Positions 6,580-13,431 of a DNA stretch of 13,431 bases are shown one piece after another (the stretch's first letter is position 1; every line of letters begins with the position of its first letter). A model generated the notes under the pieces. That model worked only from the letters and a program-made list of their open reading frames with translations. It ran no database searches and was not told the DNA's origin. The DNA comes from Fidelibacterota bacterium. GTDB taxonomy: Bacteria; Fidelibacterota; UBA2242. The stretch is from assembly GCA_003527965.1 (NCBI GenBank), contig DPVY01000345.1, positions 1 to 13,431 on the forward strand, given 5' to 3'. Made by a program: the position numbers and the translations under genes.

Positions 6580-8893
6580 TTTTTTCTCCGTTTTTCCCTG
6601 AGGTGGAGCCTATTGTCTTCTGTTTACTGAGTAGAAAAGCCGGGTTGATAATAATCAATACCGCCGGCATCACCGTTAAAGCCCCCAATAAACAGGCGAT
6701 GATGGAAAATACAATTAAAAATCCGAAAAAGTAAATTGGCAAAAAACCCGATACCAATAATACCGAAAAGCCGATTACTACCGATAGTCCATTATACAGA
6801 ATCCCTTTACCGCTGGTCCGGATTGTTATCGCCACGGCCTCTTTCAGGCTCATTCCGCTTTGAGCTTCCAATCGGCAACGGTAAAGAAAATGAATTGTAT
6901 AATCAATCCCAACCCCGATCATAATGCTGGACAGCATCACAGTTGCCATATCGAGTTTGATTTTCAGATAACCCATCAACCCGAATATGATAAGAATCGC
7001 CCCGCTGAGCGGAATTATCGCCAAAACCCCAGCCAGCGGCGATTTGAAAATAATTCCGGTAACAAGACAAACTAAGCCGATGGAAATAATCAGGCTCCTG
7101 ATCTGCCCATTCACAACCATGTCAGCTAAAACGCCAACAAAGGCAGTCATTCCCGTCACCGCTGGGAACTCACCCTCTCCAAACTGGTTTTGGATATATT
7201 CCCTTATATCCAGATAGAGATCATAAGCAGCCGATGAACCCATCTCCATCACACGCGCCAGGATTTGACCCTGCTGATAGTCATAATCCACAAAGCGGTC
7301 TAAATCTTCCGGGTCGCCCGTCAAAGAATAGAGAAAAAGGTATTGGGCAACCTCGTCCCGGGAATCAGGGATTTTCTTATATTCCAAACTGTCGCCGTGA
7401 AAAGCCTGGTTCATCAGTTTCAATTGATCCACAATGGAAGTCACCTGGGAAATCTGCGCCTTGCTTTTTAGATAAGCGGATAGCTTTTCCATTTTCCAAA
7501 GAAACTCCGGCGATTTGATATCACCATTAGCTAATATAGACAGTTGCGACGACCCACCCAACTCCCGATCGATAAAATCATTGCTCCGCCGTATTTCAGA
7601 ACTTTCATCCCAAAAGTAGATTGGATTTGTATCAACCTTGATCTGTTTTATCCCCGTCGCGATAGTCAATATAATAATCCCAGTAACAACTAAAAAGCCG
7701 ACATTGTGCCGGGCAAAATAATTTCCCCAGAGCTGCAACAGCCGGTCAAATCGCCCGGATTTTCGACCCTTTTGGATATGAATCGAAAAAGGCAGTATTT
7801 TCAGGGCAGCCGGAAGAAATGTCATGCTCAGGATAAAAGCAATAATAATTCCAAAAGAGACCAGTATACCAAGTTCGCGTGCCGGTGGCAAGACGTGAGA
7901 CTGAAGACTTAAAAAACCAATTAATGTAGTCAGGCAGGATAGAAATACCGGCGTCTTTAGCAACGCAATAGAGGACCGGATAATGTCATCTTTAGCCATA
8001 TTCTCGGAGCATTTGGCATACTCGCTGAAGTAATGGGATATTATATGAATACTATAACTGCTCGTCACGGCAATTAACATAACCGGAATCATCAGACCGA
8101 TAAAGGTAAATTTCATCCCGAGAATTGCCATCAATCCGAGTGTATTGACAACCACCATAATGATAATTGTGAAAGGCAAAAAGGCGCCAAGCCAGCTGCG
8201 AAAGCTGAAAACCAGGAAAAAGATCATCAGGATAATGCCATAGGGAAACAGGGTTTTCAGGTCATCCTGCATGGTTACAGCCACCTCTCTGCGAGTCAGC
8301 GGTAATCCGGCAAGGTGGATCGTTTCCGGGTTTTCGTATCGACGCCGCATATTATCAAATGCCTGAAAAATATACTCATCGTCACTGGATCCGTCCTTTA
8401 CTTCCAGCATGACGATGATCGAGGCATTTTTAAAATCTTTTGAAACAATATTACCGTAGAGCATTTCATTAGCGCTAATGCGATGTTTAATTGCTTCAAC
8501 TTCAGCTTCCGTTACGGGAAAATCTCTTATGACCTGTCCGACTTCAAATCCAAATTCGGTGCCTCTAACATCTTCAATATTGGTCAATGCTATGACTTTA
8601 TCAACAAAGGGCAACTCTTCAATTTCCGAGGTTATCTCCTGAATCTTAGTCAATGTGCGAGTACTAAAAATATTATCAGACGTAATGGACATGATGACCA
8701 ATTCCGATCCGCCGAAAATCTCCTCCATCGCCTTCATGGACAAAACAATGTCAAAATCATCGGGAAGCATAGTTTTAACATCGGCGTCCAGCTCAAGTCG
8801 GGGAATATTCCATCCAATCAGTAGTGTAATTAATATTAAAACAGCGATAATAGATCGGGGATAACTCAGGACAATATTTATCCAGGTTTTCAT
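6560..8893 (-). CDS. MMPL/RND-family transporter 1 with one proton-relay Asp replaced
   Basis: The 777-residue paralogue of transporter 2 has the same architecture: TM1 at about 14-30, periplasmic domain to about 215, TM2-6, then the repeat from about 398. Conserved landmarks are IFGGSELV (59-66), HLAGLPLTR (193-201), LPPARELG (335-342) and GVGID664-YTIHFLYR. In the first half the usual Asp of the SIHI helix is Ser279 (VTSS-YSIHI, codon AGT at 8059-8057), where transporter 2 has Asp (GAT). Only one symmetric Asp remains. The C-terminus has a charged, non-membrane tail absent from transporter 2. ATG 8893 follows the TetR stop by 5 nt, with AAGGA about 8 nt upstream inside the TetR gene. The two pumps may act as a pair or on different substrates; the sequence does not decide. 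Confidence 0.9.
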   Translation of the reverse strand: MKTWINIVLSYPRSIIAVLILITLLIGWNIPRLELDADVKTMLPDDFDIVLSMKAMEEIFGGSELVIMSITSDNIFSTRTLTKIQEITSEIEELPFVDKVIALTNIEDVRGTEFGFEVGQVIRDFPVTEAEVEAIKHRISANEMLYGNIVSKDFKNASIIVMLEVKDGSSDDEYIFQAFDNMRRRYENPETIHLAGLPLTRREVAVTMQDDLKTLFPYGIILMIFFLVFSFRSWLGAFLPFTIIIMVVVNTLGLMAILGMKFTFIGLMIPVMLIAVTSSYSIHIISHYFSEYAKCSENMAKDDIIRSSIALLKTPVFLSCLTTLIGFLSLQSHVLPPARELGILVSFGIIIAFILSMTFLPAALKILPFSIHIQKGRKSGRFDRLLQLWGNYFARHNVGFLVVTGIIILTIATGIKQIKVDTNPIYFWDESSEIRRSNDFIDRELGGSSQLSILANGDIKSPEFLWKMEKLSAYLKSKAQISQVTSIVDQLKLMNQAFHGDSLEYKKIPDSRDEVAQYLFLYSLTGDPEDLDRFVDYDYQQGQILARVMEMGSSAAYDLYLDIREYIQNQFGEGEFPAVTGMTAFVGVLADMVVNGQIRSLIISIGLVCLVTGIIFKSPLAGVLAIIPLSGAILIIFGLMGYLKIKLDMATVMLSSIMIGVGIDYTIHFLYRCRLEAQSGMSLKEAVAITIRTSGKGILYNGLSVVIGFSVLLVSGFLPIYFFGFLIVFSIIACLLGALTVMPAVLIIINPAFLLSKQKTIGSTSGKNGEKNEVNFG

Positions 8894-8898
8894 ATTCG

Positions 8899-9552
8899 CT
8901 ATCCTTCCAAGGATCTGTTCTCAAAATATTTTTGAAAATCAATTTCATGCCGTTTTTCCAGAAGCCCATTCATGACCATATCGATGAACATGGAAATTAC
9001 CCTGGATATGGGATAGGGAGAATGGATCAGATACTCCGGTTGAAAAACTTCCTGAACAGTTTTCATCAGTATATTTATACTAAATTCAATATTGATATCC
9101 TGGCGGAGCACCCCCTGCTTCTGAGCCTTTTTAAATAGTACATACATCCGTTGAATAACATTTTCCCGAAACAGTTCTATGCGCTGCCAATATTGCGGGT
9201 AATAGATTTTGGATTCATAAATACCCCGGGAACTCATTTTAGAGGTCATCTCAAATATCTTCTTCAAAATAGAGAGCGCCGTTCCCAGTGGATCGTCCGG
9301 ATCATCGGGAATCGAACTAATTGCCGAATCCATCAGTTCAAAGTTGTACATTAACACGGCTTCAACGAATTCCTCTTTGCTCCGGAAATACTTATAAATC
9401 GTCTTTTTGCTGATGCGTAATTCCGCGGCTAATTTTTCTATGGTAAATCCGCTGATTCCGTTGCCAAAGATTTTTTGCAGCGCCAGATTAATCACCGGTC
9501 GAAACTTTTCCGGCAACTCATATCTACTCATTGTAAACGTTTTTTGTTTCAT
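8899..9552 (-). CDS. TetR/AcrR-family transcriptional regulator, first gene of the transporter operon
   Basis: The 217-residue protein has an N-terminal TetR helix-turn-helix: FGNGISGFTIEKLAAELRISKKTIYKYFRSKEEF at about 29-62, with the family-typical T-I-Y-K-Y-F. The C-terminal ~150 residues are helical and would form the ligand and dimer domain; ligand unknown. It is the promoter-proximal gene, 5 nt before transporter 1, so it probably represses its own operon until the pump substrate or a related compound binds. An inverted repeat AAACGT-N12-ACGTTT overlaps its start (9535-9558). ATG 9552 lies only ~11 nt after the predicted -10 element, giving a very short leader. A second ATG at 9531 (MSRYELPEKF) would keep the whole DNA-binding domain but has no visible ribosome binding site. 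Confidence 0.88.
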   Translation of the reverse strand: MKQKTFTMSRYELPEKFRPVINLALQKIFGNGISGFTIEKLAAELRISKKTIYKYFRSKEEFVEAVLMYNFELMDSAISSIPDDPDDPLGTALSILKKIFEMTSKMSSRGIYESKIYYPQYWQRIELFRENVIQRMYVLFKKAQKQGVLRQDINIEFSINILMKTVQEVFQPEYLIHSPYPISRVISMFIDMVMNGLLEKRHEIDFQKYFENRSLEG

Positions 9553-9558
9553 ACGTTT
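9535..9558 (-). promoter_or_regulatory. candidate TetR operator, inverted repeat
   Basis: AAACGT (9535-9540) and ACGTTT (9553-9558) form an inverted repeat with a 12-nt spacer. It overlaps the TetR start codon and the predicted transcription start, a position where binding would block initiation. The half-sites are short and could occur by chance in AT-rich sequence. Confidence 0.35.
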
Positions 9559-9560
9559 CC

Positions 9561-9589
9561 ATTTTAATCAATCTCAATGGATTTTGCAA
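9561..9589 (-). promoter_or_regulatory. sigma70-type promoter of the TetR-RND operon
   Basis: Read on the minus strand, TTGCAA (9589-9584), a 17-nt spacer and TAAAAT (9566-9561) match the -35/-10 consensus well. It is the only good promoter in the 65-nt gap between the response regulator and tetR. The predicted start point is near 9555, leaving about 3 nt before the ATG at 9552. Confidence 0.6.
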
Positions 9590-9617
9590 GAAGATTTTAA
9601 CTTTTTTCAGGAAAATA

Positions 9618-10376
9618 TTATGACTTCGTTGCGGTCTTTTTAATAAACTTTACCGTTATCGGTAACTTATCTTCTTCAATGATCCGGGAGGCTATTTTCA
9701 CATTTTCTTTCGTACGAACAATAATATTGATTTCAACTGTTTTTTCCCATTGATTTGGAATTTCTGCCATTAATTTCAACCGTTCGATAAAACTTTCTTC
9801 AAGAATTGACTGACTTGTTTCGAAATTGTAACAGCGGTACTTAGCCCCTTTTTCAACAATTAGATCAGGTTGAAATCCACGCCAGTGATCGGGATGGTCA
9901 GGATATTCTTCCAACATTTTTGTGTATATTGTATAATCTCTTTTGGTATATCGGTTGATCAAATATCGGAGTAAATTTGTCTGATCGTATTTTGACCGGG
10001 TCTGTTTTAATGAGCGTCTCAACACACTGATGACCCTGGCGTAAAGAATATTTAAATCAAAAGGCTTGGTAACATAATCATCGGCGCCGGATACCAGGCC
10101 ATCAACCTGAATTTCCGGTGAAGATTGACCGGTTAACATAATAACCGGAATAAACGCCGTTATCGGCTTGCTTTTCAATGTTTTTAATAAATTGATTCCG
10201 TTTCCATCGGGTAAAGCAATATCCAGCATAATTAAATCGGGTTCGAGGCGGATTACAGTTTCTATAAAATTTCTGCTCTCTGATAAAGTTGTAACCGAGA
10301 TTTTGCGAAATTCAAGATAATCCTGAACCAGACTCAGAATCTCAGGATCATCATCGACAATTAGAATTTTTCTCAA
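9618..10376 (-). CDS. response regulator: receiver domain fused to a PD-(D/E)XK-like domain
   Basis: The 252-residue protein has a REC domain in residues 1-122: acidic pair D8/D9, phospho-acceptor D52 (LIMLD), T82 (MLTG) and K104-P105. It is therefore expected to be phosphorylatable. Residues 123-252 are not a known DNA-binding output domain. They contain GFQPDLIV (168-174), then a strand ending NFETS (184-188), then a long helix and an INIIVRT strand. This resembles the PD-(D/E)XK fold with D171 and E186-x-S188, but the catalytic Lys is replaced by Ser, so it is probably not an active nuclease. The start codon is TTG (10376-10374), supported by GGAGA 6 nt upstream; no ATG gives the complete REC domain. 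No histidine kinase is adjacent. It has its own promoter region and is not obviously part of the transporter operon. Confidence 0.82.
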   Translation of the reverse strand: MRKILIVDDDPEILSLVQDYLEFRKISVTTLSESRNFIETVIRLEPDLIMLDIALPDGNGINLLKTLKSKPITAFIPVIMLTGQSSPEIQVDGLVSGADDYVTKPFDLNILYARVISVLRRSLKQTRSKYDQTNLLRYLINRYTKRDYTIYTKMLEEYPDHPDHWRGFQPDLIVEKGAKYRCYNFETSQSILEESFIERLKLMAEIPNQWEKTVEINIIVRTKENVKIASRIIEEDKLPITVKFIKKTATKS

Positions 10377-10408
10377 AATATGTCTCCACTCAGATTATTT
10401 ACGGAACA

Positions 10409-10438
10409 AATATACGCAATAATTGTTTAAAATGTAAA
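10409..10438 (-). promoter_or_regulatory. possible promoter of the response regulator
   Basis: On the minus strand, TTTACA (10438-10433), an 18-nt spacer and TATATT (10414-10409) form a reasonable -35/-10 pair. The start point would be near 10402, giving a leader of about 25 nt that contains the GGAGA ribosome binding site (10387-10383) for the TTG start. The surrounding sequence is very AT-rich, so chance matches are likely. Confidence 0.35.
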
Positions 10439-10546
10439 AATGAATCTGATCTTTGAATTCGTTAAATTAGGAAAACAGTAAAATAGTACTATCTGTATGA
10501 AACTTTTTAAGCATTTGGCGTATCTAACTATTATATTTGACATAAT

Positions 10547-10575
10547 TTGACAAAAGTATTGATTGGCATAATAAT
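10547..10575 (+). promoter_or_regulatory. plus-strand promoter candidate in the 10377-10792 gap
   Basis: TTGACA (10547-10552), a 17-nt spacer and AATAAT (10570-10575) match 11 of 12 consensus positions. A second TTGACA at 10537-10542 has no good partner. The promoter points away from the response regulator and towards the structured segment and terminator at 10650-10771; no plus-strand gene follows. Confidence 0.5.
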
Positions 10576-10581
10576 TGTTAG

Positions 10582-10771
10582 TAAATTAAGTGTCTTTGAA
10601 AATTGAAATCATAATTGGGAACGAGAAACAAATTCATAATATATCCCCTCCGCCCTTCCCGGATGTGCCGTAATATCCCTCACAAATCCCCTCATTTGCG
10701 TTCGGGAAGGGTCATCTCACTCCTTCATAAAACAACATAGATGGGTCGCTTATCACTAAGCGACCCTTTTT
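10582..10771 (+). ncRNA. candidate small RNA (promoter, structured body, terminator)
   Basis: About 190 nt between a strong plus-strand promoter and an intrinsic terminator, with no convincing reading frame on that strand; the longest frame is about 25 codons without a ribosome binding site. The body holds a 9-bp stem CCCTTCCCG (10653-10661) with CGGGAAGGG (10703-10711). Inside it are GGAT/ATCC (10661-10664, 10675-10678) and CAAAT/ATTTG (10683-10687, 10694-10698). The motif ATCCC(C)TC occurs three times (10643, 10675, 10686). I do not recognise an RNA family. An alternative is a dispersed palindromic repeat read from neither strand. Confidence 0.4.
10743..10771 (+). terminator. intrinsic terminator, plus-strand orientation
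   Basis: GGGTCGCTTA (10743-10752) pairs perfectly with TAAGCGACCC (10757-10766) across a TCAC tetraloop and is followed directly by TTTTT (10767-10771). The T-run is on the plus strand. On the minus strand the hairpin lies about 22 nt beyond the M49-like gene's stop but lacks a U-tract, so it could at best be a weak bidirectional stop for that gene. Confidence 0.75.
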
Positions 10772-10792
10772 ACTTTTTAACGCTTCTGAAAA

Positions 10793-12475
10793 TTATCCGT
10801 CAATAGAGAATAAGGGTCGGATATCTACCGGCAAATTTTTCAGTTGATCTACATAATCTGCCATAATTGGGGTCATAGTCCGATATTGGCTTATCAGCAT
10901 TTCGGCTCGTTCATAATCGCCATGAGCTTCTATCAACAACAGTTCCTCTGCCAAATCTCTGATCGCGGCAACCAGCTTCGGTTCATTCAGGTTCAGTTTT
11001 CCATTTTTATCCCGATAAAAAGCTCCCCGCTCCATAAAATAATTAAACTGAATCGCCACACCGCCCCCATGGGCAGAATCAATCCCAAAACGGATGGAGC
11101 GGTACATCCCCCCAAGATAGCTTGCCAGAGCCGATTTTTTAGAATCCTCAGGAAATACACCCTTGTCCATTAGAAATAAATAGTTATACTGACCTAATAC
11201 ATCAGCTTTGCACTCTTCGATAACCGGATACAACTCCTTAAGTTCCAGACTAACTGTCGTTTTCGTTCCGTCTTCCAATGTCAAAATACCCGGTCCAAGA
11301 CCGTGACTGACTTCATGCATCAGGACATGATTGAAATAAGCGTCAAAGGATACATTTTTCAAAGGTTCCGGTGCGAGAATTGTATTGACAATCGGAATCC
11401 AGCATTTTTCATACTTTGCCTGAGCAACATTTTTCAGCATCACTTTTTTTGATCCTTTAGCCTCCCTTACTCTTTCATCATTGGGCAGATTAAAAGCCGT
11501 TGTCTGAACTCCGGCTTTTGTATCACCGGCGGAAAAAACTTCCTGGACAACTTTAATCGGAGAAGAGCTGCCCCGGTTAAAATTCTTATATTTGTCCGGA
11601 ATTGGAAGATGATCCTCCATATCATCCAGATACTTCGCCACATCCGCCAGTTTTTTACTTTCTTCATGATCCACAATACAAATAAAGGCTTCATAGGCCG
11701 CCTTGTAGCTGAAGAGTTGGTCTTCGTAAACTTCGTAAGGTCCAATGACCACTTCCAGATCGCCGCTTAGATCCATCCAGGCCATATCACTATCAAAATA
11801 GTCATCGGTAAGCAGATCCCGCGCCCGCAGTTTAAGATAATTCTTAAGTGTCGCATCTTCCGTCAGAGCGGCAGCTTCATTCAACAAGCGACTGATTCCA
11901 CTCACCAGAGCAGCATACTCTTCATAATAAGGAACCGCTTTCAATTTTCCATTTGGTTCTCTCCTGATTACGGAAAATGTGCTTTCATACGCTTCTTTTT
12001 CAGATGGATGAGTTTTAATAAATTCATGGAACTCTTCTTTTGTCATATCGGCAGGATAAAAACCGGCGCCTAACGGTTTCTCTTTTGTATTAATAAATGG
12101 CTTGTCCTTTTCCAGACGATTCCACGGACCAAACATGACATTGAACAATTCAAGATATGTTGCATCATTCGGGTCGCTAGAATTTTGCAGCTGCTCCCGA
12201 ATCTGCGGATTCTCATTGCTAACCTGAAGCAGGAATAATTCATCGATAATTCGACCGGCTTCAACCAGGCGGGTTAATACCCGCCTCTCACTGGGCGGCA
12301 GAGATGAGAGATCAGCCTGTAATACGACGGGCGCCAGTTTTTCTAGCTCACCTCTGACATAATTAATATCGGCTTTTTCTTTTACCACTTTATCTCCACA
12401 TTTGAAATTAACACTTAACAGCATAAATCCGATACAGAACATCAGGCAAACTTTGGATGCTGTACTATTAAACAT
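10793..12475 (-). CDS. M49-like (dipeptidyl-peptidase III family) zinc metallopeptidase, exported
   Basis: The 560-residue protein begins with an export signal (hydrophobic about 8-22) followed by NFKC at 23-26. Cys26 may be lipidated, though the lipobox is not canonical. The zinc site is HEVSH (H387, E388, H391) with EECKAD about 30 residues later, where E421 is the likely third ligand. The HExxH...EEC(K/R)A(D/E) layout and overall length match the bacterial dipeptidyl-peptidase 3 family. Classical M49 enzymes have HExxGH, with one extra residue between the His ligands; here the spacing is the ordinary HExxH. I chose ATG 12475 because GGAGG (12485-12481) sits 5 nt upstream. The GTG at 12481, two codons earlier, overlaps that ribosome binding site. 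It lies 57 nt downstream of pepT on the same strand, so the pair may jointly handle peptide catabolism. Confidence 0.82.
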   Translation of the reverse strand: MFNSTASKVCLMFCIGFMLLSVNFKCGDKVVKEKADINYVRGELEKLAPVVLQADLSSLPPSERRVLTRLVEAGRIIDELFLLQVSNENPQIREQLQNSSDPNDATYLELFNVMFGPWNRLEKDKPFINTKEKPLGAGFYPADMTKEEFHEFIKTHPSEKEAYESTFSVIRREPNGKLKAVPYYEEYAALVSGISRLLNEAAALTEDATLKNYLKLRARDLLTDDYFDSDMAWMDLSGDLEVVIGPYEVYEDQLFSYKAAYEAFICIVDHEESKKLADVAKYLDDMEDHLPIPDKYKNFNRGSSSPIKVVQEVFSAGDTKAGVQTTAFNLPNDERVREAKGSKKVMLKNVAQAKYEKCWIPIVNTILAPEPLKNVSFDAYFNHVLMHEVSHGLGPGILTLEDGTKTTVSLELKELYPVIEECKADVLGQYNYLFLMDKGVFPEDSKKSALASYLGGMYRSIRFGIDSAHGGGVAIQFNYFMERGAFYRDKNGKLNLNEPKLVAAIRDLAEELLLIEAHGDYERAEMLISQYRTMTPIMADYVDQLKNLPVDIRPLFSIDG

Positions 12476-12480
12476 TCGCA

Positions 12481-12485
12481 CCTCC
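12481..12485 (-). promoter_or_regulatory. ribosome binding site that fixes the M49-like gene start
   Basis: On the minus strand, GGGGGGAGG ends at 12481, then TGCGA, then ATG at 12475-12473. The perfect GGAGG at 5-nt spacing favours that ATG over the in-frame GTG at 12481-12479, whose first G is part of the site. Confidence 0.7.
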
Positions 12486-12532
12486 CCCCTATCTTAATTA
12501 CTTTTTAATAAATGTCATCCAATCATCTATAA

Positions 12533-13431
12533 TCAAAGACTTTTTTCAACCCAAATCTGAACGAGATGCTTCAATGTTCCGACAGTTTTTTCCATCGCCT
12601 GTACGGCAATCCATTCCAGTTTGCTGTGAAAATTATGTCCGCCGGTAAAGATATTTGGTGTTAGTAATCCCATAAAACATAATCTGGCTCCGTCGGTGCC
12701 GCCACGGATCAGTTGCAATTGGGGTTCAATTCCGGCTCGTTTTACGGCTTCCAGCGCATATTCAACTGCCTTGGGATCTTCATCCAGCTTAACCTTCATG
12801 TTCTGGTAAGATTCCTTGATCTCCAGCTCAACATTGGCTTTGGGATAGCGAGCTGCGATTTTATCCCGAATCGCCTTCAATCTGGCAGATTTAGTAATCA
12901 TGCCGGCTTGATCAAAATCCCGAATTAATACTTTTAAAATCGCTTTTTCCACACCACCTTCAATATTATGGGGATGCAGATATCCTTCCCGCTTTTCCGT
13001 TGTTTCCGGGGCTGCGTCGTTTTCCATCTCTTTTACGATATCAGAAACGATTCTTACTGCGTTAACTAATTTATTCTTGGCATAACCGGGATGGACATTG
13101 ATACCATGCACTGTAAAAGTTGCTCCGGCGGCGTTAAAGGTTTCATTTTCAATCTCACCAACGGTTTCCCCATCTACGGTGTAGGCATAATCGGCGTTGA
13201 ATTTTTTTACATCAAAATATTTCGTTCCGGCGCCAACTTCTTCGTCCGGTGTAAAAGCAACCCGAATTGTCCCATGCCTGACTTCAGGATGGTTCTTCAA
13301 ATATTCAAAAAGGGTCATAATTTCCGCAATCCCGGCCTTATTGTCAGCGCCTAAAAGCGTTGTGCCGTCGGAAGTGATTATATCGTCACCGATGTGTTCC
13401 TTCAGCGCCGGATTTTCCGCGGCTCTCAGAA
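12533..13431 (-). CDS. pepT: peptidase T (tripeptide aminopeptidase), N-terminus beyond the window
   Basis: The reading frame is open to the window edge (two extra bases at 13431-13430), giving the last ~298 residues of an enzyme of about 410; the initiator lies upstream, outside the window. It is an M20-family di-zinc aminopeptidase that releases N-terminal residues from tripeptides in the cytoplasm. Visible signatures are LLGADNKAGIAEIM (metal-bridging Asp), FTPDEEVGAG (catalytic and ligand Glu pair), YTVDGE (ligand Asp) and GGHNFHSKLEW near the C-terminus (ligand His). The dimerisation/lid domain lies between. E. coli PepT has GADDKAG; the second Asp being Asn here is common in M20 relatives and should not matter. 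The HExxH peptidase gene follows 57 nt downstream in the same direction. Confidence 0.93.
   Translation of the reverse strand, partial: LRAAENPALKEHIGDDIITSDGTTLLGADNKAGIAEIMTLFEYLKNHPEVRHGTIRVAFTPDEEVGAGTKYFDVKKFNADYAYTVDGETVGEIENETFNAAGATFTVHGINVHPGYAKNKLVNAVRIVSDIVKEMENDAAPETTEKREGYLHPHNIEGGVEKAILKVLIRDFDQAGMITKSARLKAIRDKIAARYPKANVELEIKESYQNMKVKLDEDPKAVEYALEAVKRAGIEPQLQLIRGGTDGARLCFMGLLTPNIFTGGHNFHSKLEWIAVQAMEKTVGTLKHLVQIWVEKSL

Noticed and set aside
10663..10740. 25-codon plus-strand ORF inside the small RNA candidate
   Set aside because: No ribosome binding site, and the codons are dictated by the palindrome; not supported as a gene.
10582..10771. 6S RNA
   Set aside because: Length is right, but I could not see the long closing stem with a central open bubble that defines 6S RNA.
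11467..11745. 92-codon minus-strand frame
   Set aside because: Out-of-frame shadow within the M49-like peptidase gene.
1..13431. CRISPR arrays, tRNA or rRNA genes, transposases
   Set aside because: No regularly spaced direct repeats, cloverleaf or rRNA-like sequence, or transposase motifs were seen on either strand.

Overview
The window is from an AT-rich bacterial genome. It suggests a Gram-negative, didermic organism: there is an outer-membrane porin-like barrel with a signal peptide and a C-terminal Phe, a LolA-like periplasmic carrier, and RND/MMPL transporters. The gene families and attC style fit the FCB side of the tree (Bacteroidota, Calditrichota, Marinimicrobia and relatives). That placement is inference; no marker gene is present to fix it.

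Left end (1-1805): a small stretch of integron gene cassettes with no integrase in view. Two cassettes can be delimited almost to the base, 251-540 and 541-1799. In each, the first bases of the cassette are the reverse complement of the outer arm of its own attC, as expected if each was once a circle. Cassette 1 carries a 33-codon lysine-rich protein. Cassette 2 carries a 361-residue protein with an HsdR-N-like PD-(D/E)XK nuclease domain. A decayed third attC may lie at 92-168.

Middle (1827-9589, all minus strand): a compact operon read from a good sigma70-type promoter at 9561-9589. The order is TetR regulator, MMPL/RND transporter 1, a 114-residue three-helix membrane protein, MMPL/RND transporter 2, a LolA-like periplasmic protein and a DUF1302-like outer-membrane barrel. 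Genes are separated by 5 nt, by about 42 nt, or by overlaps of 20, 4 and 4 nt. Together they look like a complete envelope-spanning route for a hydrophobic substrate, probably a lipid: two inner-membrane pumps, a soluble carrier and an outer-membrane partner, under a local repressor. The first pump has lost one of the two symmetric intramembrane Asp residues.

Right end (9618-13431): an orphan response regulator (TTG start) has a C-terminal domain resembling a catalytically decayed PD-(D/E)XK fold. An intergenic stretch then carries a plausible plus-strand promoter, a structured segment and an intrinsic terminator, which may be a ~190-nt small RNA. Next come an M49-like (dipeptidyl-peptidase III family) metallopeptidase with an N-terminal export signal and peptidase T, cut by the window end. 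The last two are minus strand, 57 nt apart, and probably co-transcribed.
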